A DNA stretch of 14,202 bases, from assembly GCA_028691335.1 (NCBI GenBank), contig JAQUZK010000014.1, positions 1 through 14,202 on the forward strand, given 5' to 3'. The stretch's first letter is position 1. Every line of letters starts with the position of its first letter. Positions 1 through 6,629 of the stretch are shown piece after piece. The notes under the pieces are model-generated. The model ran no database searches. It was not told where the DNA came from and worked only from the letters and a program-made list of their open reading frames with translations. This DNA comes from Candidatus Izemoplasmatales bacterium (GTDB taxonomy: Bacteria > Bacillota_I > Bacilli_A > Izemoplasmatales > Hujiaoplasmataceae). Position numbers and translations under genes: made by a program.

Positions 1-1918
1 CACAAATATAAGTATTGATTAATATCATTATTGATAATACCACTAATGAGATAGCTGAAAAAGCGATTAAAACTATTGAAATTGTATCAATTACTCCACC
101 AACCATTGAAGTAATCAAAGAAGCTTGGTCAACATATTCCACCTTAAGTTCGCTTTCTTTTTCTGTTCCATCTTCATTAAAATTATATTGATCTAAATAA
201 GACTTAACTTTGTCTTTGTTCTCAAAATTATTTGGATACAATGAGATAGTATCTATTCCTCCAACTTCAGCTGGATAAGTTTCATAAAGATAGCTAGCAA
301 AATCAGAATCATATCCTAATCCATTTATAAGCAAGGAAACATTTGAACCTTCCTTGGCTCTAATTATGCCAGAAATTTCTATATTCAAAGCATCATTTAT
401 ATCACTAGTGAAAATATCATATTCTCCCATATATAATTTGAAATTTTTGCCTACAATATCATCAAAGCTATATTGAGTTTCATCATCTGTATCAAAACCT
501 AAGATTTGTAATGTCGACTTAAATATTTGATTATACTCATTAACAACTAAGTACACTTGGAATACTTCTTCTTCATAATCTTGTACAGGTACAGTACCAT
601 AAATTACTTCATAATTGTTATCAAATACTTGTCCTTCTGGTAATAAAGTAAAGAATGAAGAGCCAAAACCTAAGGCTTCGCCAGGATTTGATGCTTCATC
701 TCCTTCGATTGTTTCTGAGTAAATTGGTACGTATTGTTCGCCTAATCCAGAAATTGATAACTCCGCTAACAGTGACATATTAACTTTTCTTTGATATTTA
801 ACCCCACTTAAAGTTAATTGGCCTTCATTTTCAACATATTCTTTAACAAACTCAACATAATCTTCAGTAATATTGTTATCATCTAAAAAACTCTGGAATC
901 TATTTTCATCATACATAGTCGCATAATTTTGATCCGGATAAATCTCTAATTCTGTGTCTTGATTAGATTCACGAATCTTTTGAAAATCTACTCTAGATTC
1001 GGTAACTGTAATTGGGTACCCAGATAAAGTATCTCTTTCAAACTTATCAATTTCTTTGTCTAAACCATTTGACAAGGAAAGGATTAATGCTATTCCAATT
1101 ATGCCTATACTACCAGCGAAAGCAGTTAATAGGGTTCTTCCAAGTTTTGTACTGATATTATTAAAAGAAGATACTAAAGCTGTTCTAAAACTCATTGAAG
1201 TCTTCTTCAATGTCAATTTTGAATTATCTTTTAAATCTTTTTCAATCGGATCAGAATCATCAATTATTCTACCATCCTTGAGTTTAATTATTCTAGTAGC
1301 ATATCTATAAGCCATTTCAGAATCATGTGTTACCATAATAACCAATTTGTCTTTAGCGATATCTCTTATAAGATCTAAAATTTGGATTGAAGTTTCCGAG
1401 TCCAAAGAACCAGTCGGTTCATCAGCTAATATTACATCCGGATTATTTGCTAGAGCTCTAGCTATCGCAACTCTTTGGCTTTGTCCTCCAGAAAGTTGAT
1501 TTGGTCTTTTATGTATATGGTCTTTTAGTCCAACTCTGTCAAGTACTTCTATTGCTCTTTTTTTTGCCTCTGATTGAGAAACCCCACTTAAAGACAATCC
1601 CATCTCAACATTTTGTAGTACGCTTAAATGAGATATCAAGTTATGAGATTGAAAGATAAACCCAATCGAATTGTTTCTATACATATCCCATTCTATATCT
1701 TCAAAATTCTTCGTTGATTTATCATTAATAATTAAATCCCCTTTGTCAGCGTGATCTAATCCGCCTATTACATTCAACATTGTAGTTTTACCACAACCAG
1801 AAGGCCCTAAAACAGTAACAAATTCAGCTTTTCTAAACTCAACGGAAATATCATCTAATGCATTTTGTTTAAAATCACCTATAACATAGGTTTTAGAAAT
1901 TTTCTTTAGTTTTAACAT
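1..1918 (-). CDS. ABC transporter, fused ATPase and FtsX-type permease (3' end outside window)
   Basis: The frame is open from an ATG at 1918 to the window edge, giving 639 residues without a stop. The N-terminal ATPase shows Walker A (GPSGCGKTT, 38-46), Q-loop Q90, signature LSGGQ (142-146), Walker B with DEP (166-168) and H-loop H198. A linker leads to a first membrane helix at about 262-284, then a large extracytoplasmic domain of about 320 residues, then a second hydrophobic helix from about 606 where the window stops. The missing part should hold the remaining FtsX helices. Fused ATPase-FtsX proteins of this kind export peptides or resist envelope-acting compounds; the substrate here is unknown. 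A GGAGG site lies 7 nt before the start inside the TetR gene, and the two genes overlap by 7 nt, so they are translationally coupled and probably controlled by that regulator. Confidence 0.9.
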   Translation of the reverse strand, partial: MLKLKKISKTYVIGDFKQNALDDISVEFRKAEFVTVLGPSGCGKTTMLNVIGGLDHADKGDLIINDKSTKNFEDIEWDMYRNNSIGFIFQSHNLISHLSVLQNVEMGLSLSGVSQSEAKKRAIEVLDRVGLKDHIHKRPNQLSGGQSQRVAIARALANNPDVILADEPTGSLDSETSIQILDLIRDIAKDKLVIMVTHDSEMAYRYATRIIKLKDGRIIDDSDPIEKDLKDNSKLTLKKTSMSFRTALVSSFNNISTKLGRTLLTAFAGSIGIIGIALILSLSNGLDKEIDKFERDTLSGYPITVTESRVDFQKIRESNQDTELEIYPDQNYATMYDENRFQSFLDDNNITEDYVEFVKEYVENEGQLTLSGVKYQRKVNMSLLAELSISGLGEQYVPIYSETIEGDEASNPGEALGFGSSFFTLLPEGQVFDNNYEVIYGTVPVQDYEEEVFQVYLVVNEYNQIFKSTLQILGFDTDDETQYSFDDIVGKNFKLYMGEYDIFTSDINDALNIEISGIIRAKEGSNVSLLINGLGYDSDFASYLYETYPAEVGGIDTISLYPNNFENKDKVKSYLDQYNFNEDGTEKESELKVEYVDQASLITSMVGGVIDTISIVLIAFSAISLVVLSIMILINTYIC

Positions 1919-2535
1919 TTGATTTCCTCCATATATCCAAATCTAATTATTTCTAGATAATCTTCAAATAATCTTCTAGAATCTTCGTAATTTAGTTTAT
2001 TTAACGCTGTTATAATCATAATATTTTTAAAAACAGTCACTATTAAATCTACTGTATTTTTTATCATTCTTTCATCTTTAAACTTGAATTGTTTATGATT
2101 AAAAAGACTATAAAAAATTTCAAAATTTTGAAATAGTGGTATTTGATTATTTTCTCTCTTAATCTCTTCATCTAGATGTGTATGAAAATAGGAAATAACA
2201 TTTAGTAAAAAACCTTTGTTTCTTTCGTTTTGATATACATCAAAAACATACTTATGAATTCTAAGACTGATCTCGTTTATATCACCATTTAAATCCTTAT
2301 TTAGACTTTCTAGAAAAGATACAACCTTATCTTTGAACATACCTAAAATATATTGAAGTAAATCGTATTTATCCGCGAAATATGTATAAAAACTACCTCT
2401 AGAAATTTTGGCTTTTTTAATTATTTTATTTATGGATACTTCAGAAAAAGGATATTTTGAAAACTCATTTAAAGAGGCTTCAAGAATCAACTCTTGTTTA
2501 TCCTTTGGTAAATTTAAAAATGTATGACTTGGCAT
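1912..2535 (-). CDS. TetR/AcrR-family transcriptional regulator
   Basis: The product has 207 residues from the ATG at 2535. The N-terminal third is a classic TetR DNA-binding domain: a helix rich in LILEASLNEF, then the helix-turn-helix ending in the hallmark ISRGSFYTYFADKYDLL (about 44-60). The rest is a helical ligand-binding and dimerisation region with no family-specific signature I can name. A GTG in the same frame at 2544 is possible, but it falls about where transcription should start, while a GGGGTG ribosome site sits 6 nt before the ATG, so I prefer the ATG. The gene precedes and overlaps the ABC exporter, the usual arrangement for a local repressor of an efflux operon. A palindrome inside its own promoter suggests autorepression. 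The inducer is unknown. Confidence 0.92.
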   Translation of the reverse strand: MPSHTFLNLPKDKQELILEASLNEFSKYPFSEVSINKIIKKAKISRGSFYTYFADKYDLLQYILGMFKDKVVSFLESLNKDLNGDINEISLRIHKYVFDVYQNERNKGFLLNVISYFHTHLDEEIKRENNQIPLFQNFEIFYSLFNHKQFKFKDERMIKNTVDLIVTVFKNIMIITALNKLNYEDSRRLFEDYLEIIRFGYMEEIKC

Positions 2536-2553
2536 AAAAATCACCCCAGTCTA

Positions 2554-2582
2554 ATTGTATATGACAGGTTGTCAGTTGTCAA
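2554..2582 (-). promoter_or_regulatory. Sigma-A promoter of the TetR-ABC operon
   Basis: The -35 box TTGACA (2577-2582) and -10 box TACAAT (2554-2559) are separated by exactly 17 bp. The -35 is a perfect match and the -10 has one mismatch. Predicted initiation near 2547 leaves a leader of about a dozen bases before the ATG at 2535. A promoter this strong is expected to need a repressor. Confidence 0.82.
2562..2581. promoter_or_regulatory. Candidate TetR operator in the promoter spacer
   Basis: TGACA-GGT-TGTCA (2562-2574) is a perfect inverted repeat lying between the -35 and -10 boxes. A further TGTCA half-site at 2577-2581 overlaps the -35 box. TetR-family proteins commonly bind short palindromes placed like this and block RNA polymerase. 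That the adjacent TetR protein binds here is inferred from position and symmetry. Confidence 0.65.
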
Positions 2583-2603
2583 ACACATTGCTTTAATTTT
2601 TTT

Positions 2604-2635
2604 TAAATAAAAAGTCAAGGGAATAACCCCTTGAC
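2604..2635 (-). terminator. Intrinsic terminator of the hut operon
   Basis: On the minus strand an 8-bp GC-containing stem, GTCAAGGG / CCCTTGAC (arms 2614-2621 and 2628-2635) with a 6-nt loop, is followed by TTTTTATTT. It lies 13 nt after the last gene of the operon and before the TetR promoter, so it separates the two units. The plus-strand side lacks a T-tract. Confidence 0.88.
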
Positions 2636-2648
2636 AATATCAAAAACC

Positions 2649-3095
2649 TTACAACTTTAAAATTTTTTCCAATTCTAACATACAATACTTCTTATCTTTA
2701 TCTTTTTCGATACTTGTAATAGCAGCTTTTGCTTTTTTAAGCATTAAATCACGATGAGTAAAATCTTTAAGCAAATGATAGGCTCTAACATTAGCTTCAT
2801 AAGCAAAAAACAAATCAAAATCTTGAAGATCAAGTTTTATGGTGTCATCTAAAACTCTCTTAGCATAGTATAAACAAGCTTCTAATAAGTTAGCTTCAGC
2901 AAAAACTCTAGATACTTGCCAGTTACTTCTTATAAAATTAACCTGATTTCCCACTAAAGACCAATAATACTTTGACTTAAATGTCAAATCAATCATTTTT
3001 AAGGTTTCTTCAACTGTTCTATTTTCTTTTTCTATGTAATCCCAAGTCTGATTGAATGTTTGTTTAGCTAAATTTCTAATCTCATCATTCATCAT
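2649..3095 (-). CDS. TPR-like helical protein of unknown function, last gene of hut operon
   Basis: The protein has 148 residues, no signal peptide and no membrane segment. It appears almost all alpha-helical. Recurrent aromatic and alanine positions (for example LLEACLYYAKRVLD, FDLFFAYEANVRAYHLL) suggest two or three tetratricopeptide-like helical hairpins, which usually bind proteins or peptides. It resembles, from memory, a family of small uncharacterised Firmicutes proteins with a conserved central W-Q-x-S-R-V segment; I cannot name a function. The start lies 3 nt after the transaldolase stop; two successive ATG codons are available (3095 and 3092) and no good ribosome site is visible, so translation probably depends on coupling. 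It shares the operon promoter and is followed by the terminator, so it is expressed with histidine degradation, but no reaction in that pathway lacks an enzyme. Confidence 0.75.
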   Translation of the reverse strand: MMNDEIRNLAKQTFNQTWDYIEKENRTVEETLKMIDLTFKSKYYWSLVGNQVNFIRSNWQVSRVFAEANLLEACLYYAKRVLDDTIKLDLQDFDLFFAYEANVRAYHLLKDFTHRDLMLKKAKAAITSIEKDKDKKYCMLELEKILKL

Positions 3096-3098
3096 AAT

Positions 3099-3743
3099 TT
3101 ATTTTTTAGCCGCCTCTCTAAATATTTCCAATCCCTTCTCCGTAAGTTCGTGTTCCACCATTTTCTTTAGTACATTATAAGGAATAGTTGCTATATCAGC
3201 TTTAGCTCTAATACTTTGATTAACATGTTCTAAGTGTCTAATTGAAGCGGCGATTATTTGGGTTTTGAAACCATAATTAACAAATAATTCTTTGATATCT
3301 TTAAGCAACTTAAAACCAGCATCATCTGTTTTAGTTAAATCATCTAATCTACCTAGGAAAGGTGATACATATGTAGCGCCAGCAGAAGCTGCCATTAATG
3401 CCTGTGATGGCGTAAACACTAAGGTAACATTAGTTTTAATTCCTAATCTAGAAAGAATTTTGACAGCTTTTATCCCTTCGATAGTCATTGGAATTTTAAT
3501 TACAATATTCTTATGCATAACAGCATAAACTTTCGCTTCTTTTACCATTGATTCAGCATCTGCCTCAGCTACTTCAGCACTAATAGGTCCGTCAACTAAA
3601 TCGACTATCTTTTTAATCGCTTCTTCTAATGTGATACCTGATTTCGCTATTAATGATGGATTAGTAGTAACACCAGATATTATACCCCACTTAGAAACTT
3701 CTTCAATTTCCTTAATTATTGCTGTATCTGCAAATATTTTCAT
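3099..3743 (-). CDS. tal: Transaldolase of the small TalC/MipB type
   Basis: The 214-residue protein fits the short single-domain transaldolase / fructose-6-phosphate aldolase family (about 212-220 residues). The Schiff-base lysine is K83 in the segment IVIKIP, and the family motifs FADTA, GVTTNPSL and NVTLVF are present. Two positions known to separate transaldolases from fructose-6-phosphate aldolases both read as transaldolase: E57 (Gln in FsaA) and F129 in SPFLGR (Tyr in FsaA APYVNR). The likely reaction is transfer of dihydroxyacetone between sedoheptulose 7-phosphate and glyceraldehyde 3-phosphate in the cytoplasmic non-oxidative pentose phosphate pathway. An AGGAGG site lies 5 nt before the ATG. 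It sits 12 nt after fchA and 3 nt before the TPR-like gene, an unusual place for this enzyme, since it has no direct role in histidine breakdown. Confidence 0.93.
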   Translation of the reverse strand: MKIFADTAIIKEIEEVSKWGIISGVTTNPSLIAKSGITLEEAIKKIVDLVDGPISAEVAEADAESMVKEAKVYAVMHKNIVIKIPMTIEGIKAVKILSRLGIKTNVTLVFTPSQALMAASAGATYVSPFLGRLDDLTKTDDAGFKLLKDIKELFVNYGFKTQIIAASIRHLEHVNQSIRAKADIATIPYNVLKKMVEHELTEKGLEIFREAAKK

Positions 3744-3755
3744 AAAAACCTCCTA

Positions 3756-4394
3756 TTATTTTAAAAGATATCTAATTTCCTTTAATAATTGATCTTTTAT
3801 TTTTGTTGATTCGGAAAGAATATCTTCTATTATTTTCTTATAGTCGTTAACTTGTTTTTCATCTTCAAGTCCTGGTAAATTAATCAACACATTCATACAA
3901 GCTCCCTCAATTGCAGAGTGAAGCATTAAAACACTAACACCTTGATCTGAAATTGTATTCTTGTTTGAGTTTTCAATTAATTTTCCAAGTTCTTTTATTG
4001 TCTCTAATCCTAATAAAGAAACTTCAAGAGGTACTTTAATACAACCTAAAGTTGCTTTTTCAATTTCAAATTGTCTTTTTACTAGTTCTTCACTAGTATT
4101 TTTACTCATCTTGTAAGCTTTCATTAATAAGTTAAAAGCCTCTGTATCTTTGTCAATTAACTCTACAAATTTTTCTTTGTTATAATTAAATTTTTTAATA
4201 CTCTTTTGATACTCATCCTGCTTTTCTAAACTTAATAATTTGAATTTTTTCTTGCCTATAGTAAGATTTCCTACCATTAATATTAAAGAACAACCAGCTG
4301 CACCTGCTAGAGCACTAACACTTCCTCCGCCAGGAGCTGGTGAAGATGATGCTAATTCATCTAAAAAATCTTTAAGTTTTAAATCTATTAACAT
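3756..4394 (-). CDS. fchA: Formimidoyltetrahydrofolate cyclodeaminase
   Basis: This 212-residue protein is the stand-alone form of the cyclodeaminase that is fused to the formiminotransferase in animals. It converts 5-formimino-THF to 5,10-methenyl-THF and ammonia in the cytoplasm. The conserved N-terminal segment SSSPAPGGGSVSALAGAAG (16-34) and the acidic segment IDKDTEAF (80-87) are typical, and the length matches the family (about 205-215). It starts 2 nt after the hutI stop. A GAGGAG site lies in the last codons of hutI, a slightly long spacing that suggests coupling. With ftcD in the same operon it completes the folate route from formiminoglutamate. The methenyl-THF produced could feed FolD and formate-THF ligase for ATP in a fermenter; those genes are not in the window. 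Confidence 0.94.
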   Translation of the reverse strand: MLIDLKLKDFLDELASSSPAPGGGSVSALAGAAGCSLILMVGNLTIGKKKFKLLSLEKQDEYQKSIKKFNYNKEKFVELIDKDTEAFNLLMKAYKMSKNTSEELVKRQFEIEKATLGCIKVPLEVSLLGLETIKELGKLIENSNKNTISDQGVSVLMLHSAIEGACMNVLINLPGLEDEKQVNDYKKIIEDILSESTKIKDQLLKEIRYLLK

Positions 4395-4396
4395 TA

Positions 4397-5653
4397 TTAT
4401 ACAATCTCCTCAACAATTTTTCTATCTTTTACTACTAATTTTCCGTTTTTAAATACATGTTTTGTGTGATTTATACCATAATGATAGATAAAATAATCTA
4501 AATTATTACAATCAAGAAGAACTATGTCTGCTTTCTTGCCTACCTCTAGGCTACCAATCTTATCATGTAAATCTAAACTAAATGCTGGATTTATAGTTGA
4601 TGCAGTTAATATCTCATTAGGTAACATTCTAAGTTTGTTACCAGCTATTTGTAAAGTTAATTGATAGTTTTCCGATGGAGTTGACCCAGGGTTGTAGTCA
4701 CTTGAAACACTTACTGCAACTCCAGCATCAATTAATTTTCTAGCAGGTGCATAATCCTTGTTAAGAAAGAAAGATGTTGATGGCAAAAGATTCGCAATAG
4801 TATCTGTTTTAGCTACTTTATCAATATCTTGTTCTGTAATAGCCATCAAATGATCTATTGTTTTTGCTTTCAAATTAATTGCAACTTCAGTGCCACCAAT
4901 AGAATCAATTTCATCAGTATGTACTCTTAATTTAAAACCTAAGTCTTTAGCTTTTAAAAGAATTTGTTTTGTCTCAATCGCATCAAAAACACCTGTCTCA
5001 CAAAAAACATCTGCGTACTCAGCCAACTTCTTTTCCTTTATTATTTCTAAATCATTGATAATTTTTTTTACAAAATCACCTCTTTTAGATGCATATTCTT
5101 TTGGAAAAGCATGAGCTCCAAGATAAGTACTATGAATATCAATAACATGTTTTTTATTCAAATCTTTTAGAACTTCTAGTGTTTTGATCTCAGTATCTAA
5201 TTCAAGTCCATAACCTGATTTAGCTTCTATAGTAGTTACTCCAAACAACAACATTTCATCTAATGATTTCTTTGCTTTCTCATACAGTTCTTTATGAGTA
5301 GCGTTTTTAGTAGCTTCTACAGTGCTTAAAATACCTCCACCACTTTTTAGTATATCCAAATAGTTTTCTCCAGCAATCTTTCTAGAAAATTCATGTTCTC
5401 TAGAACCACCAAAAACAAGGTGTGTATGACTATCTATTAATCCCGGTATTGCTATTAAGTTTTTAGCATCAAAAATTTCACAATCAGAATCAACACTTTT
5501 ATCTCCTGAACCTATCTCAATAATTACATCATCATGTACTAAAACATAAGCGTTTTCAAGTTCTAGAATTTCTTTCATTAAAGAACCTTTAACTGGAGGT
5601 TTTTTGATGCTAGTATATAAAGTCTTGATATTTTTTATTAATATCTTTTTCAT
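4397..5653 (-). CDS. hutI: Imidazolonepropionase
   Basis: This 418-residue amidohydrolase opens the imidazolone ring of 4-imidazolone-5-propanoate to give N-formimino-L-glutamate, the third step of histidine degradation. The metal ligands expected for HutI are visible: H76 and H78 in DSHTH, H245 in RVHTDE and D319 in SSDYNPG; H268 in IDHLM matches the conserved active-site histidine. Other family segments are EAKSGYGL, STYLGAHAFP and the C-terminal IGSLEVGKKADIVLLD. Length is normal (about 405-420). A GAGAGG site lies 7 nt before the ATG. The gene is 13 nt downstream of ftcD, so the order here places the third-step enzyme after the fourth-step one within one transcript. No signal peptide; cytoplasmic. 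Confidence 0.97.
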   Translation of the reverse strand: MKKILIKNIKTLYTSIKKPPVKGSLMKEILELENAYVLVHDDVIIEIGSGDKSVDSDCEIFDAKNLIAIPGLIDSHTHLVFGGSREHEFSRKIAGENYLDILKSGGGILSTVEATKNATHKELYEKAKKSLDEMLLFGVTTIEAKSGYGLELDTEIKTLEVLKDLNKKHVIDIHSTYLGAHAFPKEYASKRGDFVKKIINDLEIIKEKKLAEYADVFCETGVFDAIETKQILLKAKDLGFKLRVHTDEIDSIGGTEVAINLKAKTIDHLMAITEQDIDKVAKTDTIANLLPSTSFFLNKDYAPARKLIDAGVAVSVSSDYNPGSTPSENYQLTLQIAGNKLRMLPNEILTASTINPAFSLDLHDKIGSLEVGKKADIVLLDCNNLDYFIYHYGINHTKHVFKNGKLVVKDRKIVEEIV

Positions 5654-5666
5654 CTACATACCTCTC

Positions 5667-6629
5667 TTATAAAAAATAATCAATAATCTTATCTACCGTA
5701 AAATCTCGAAGCTTCAAATACTTCGTACTAAAATCACATATCTCATTCAAATCAGCTTCTTTAGGGAAAGTTAATCCTTCAACTTCAAAGTAATACTTTA
5801 AAGATCTTACTAAAGCATCTTTAGGAATCAAACCAACTATCTCAGCACTCGGTACATCTAAATGATACCTTTTAGCTTCAGTTTTAACGGCTTCAAAAAT
5901 TCTATAAATTGGATTTTTCTTAAAATTTAAAATGTTCATTGTGACCTGAGTATGGCCCCTATTTTCCAAAAACACTGGACCTGCTTGGACAAATTGATAT
6001 CCACCGCTTGATTGTCTAATAGCTTTAGCAAAATTACCTGTAATTTTCTCATCCTTAGTCAAAACATCGATATTATAGGCTATTAAAAAATCTCTAGCAC
6101 CTACACCGATAACTCCAAAAGTAGGATGTATTTCTTGTTCACCATAATCAGGTGCCCACTCCGGTAACTTAATCTTCTCTTTCATTCCTTCAAATTCACC
6201 TTTTCTTATATTAGGCAAAGATATTCGCTTTTCTTCTCTTGCTGCTTCAGCATATAAAAAGCATGGAATACTATAGGTTTTAGCGATTTTTTCCGCAAGG
6301 ATATTTGCATAATCAACGCATTCATTCATACTCACATCTGCCACTGGTATAAATGGAATCACATCAATAGCACCCATTCTTGCGTGTTCGCCAGTATGGT
6401 TGTTTAAATCTATTTCCTTTAAACAAATTTTCACCATATTCATAATCACTTCAATCATTTGTTCAGGATCACCTATTAAGGTTACAACCGTTCTATTATA
6501 ATCAGCGTCTGCTTCGTAGTTAATTAATTTTACTTTATCGTTATTTCTTACTGAATCTACAATTCTTTCTATTTTTAAAGAATCCCTGCCTTCAGAAAAA
6601 TTAGGTACACACTCTACTGTTTTAGCCAT
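5667..6629 (-). CDS. ftcD: Glutamate formimidoyltransferase
   Basis: The 320-residue protein corresponds to the formiminotransferase half of animal FTCD. It transfers the formimino group from formiminoglutamate to tetrahydrofolate, releasing glutamate. The N-terminal subdomain begins with the typical ECVPNFSEGRD; H82 in GEHARMGAIDVIPF is at the position of the catalytic histidine of porcine FTCD. The C-terminal subdomain holds HPTFGVIGVGARDFLIAYN and the HTQVTMNI segment. The start ATG shares one base with the hutU stop (TAATG), so termination and reinitiation are coupled. Presence of this enzyme and FchA, with no HutG formiminoglutamase or HutF deiminase nearby, assigns the operon to the folate-dependent route. 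Confidence 0.96.
   Translation of the reverse strand: MAKTVECVPNFSEGRDSLKIERIVDSVRNNDKVKLINYEADADYNRTVVTLIGDPEQMIEVIMNMVKICLKEIDLNNHTGEHARMGAIDVIPFIPVADVSMNECVDYANILAEKIAKTYSIPCFLYAEAAREEKRISLPNIRKGEFEGMKEKIKLPEWAPDYGEQEIHPTFGVIGVGARDFLIAYNIDVLTKDEKITGNFAKAIRQSSGGYQFVQAGPVFLENRGHTQVTMNILNFKKNPIYRIFEAVKTEAKRYHLDVPSAEIVGLIPKDALVRSLKYYFEVEGLTFPKEADLNEICDFSTKYLKLRDFTVDKIIDYFL

Noticed and set aside
2536..2544. GTG at 2544 as the start of the TetR gene
   Set aside because: It falls about where the transcript should begin and has no ribosome site; GGGGTG is correctly spaced for the ATG at 2535.
3292..3528. Plus-strand open frame opposite the transaldolase, and similar ones at 1056-1310, 4240-4452, 4890-5114 and 10768-10974
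   Set aside because: They lie antisense to well-supported genes, lack ribosome sites and have no protein-like features of their own.
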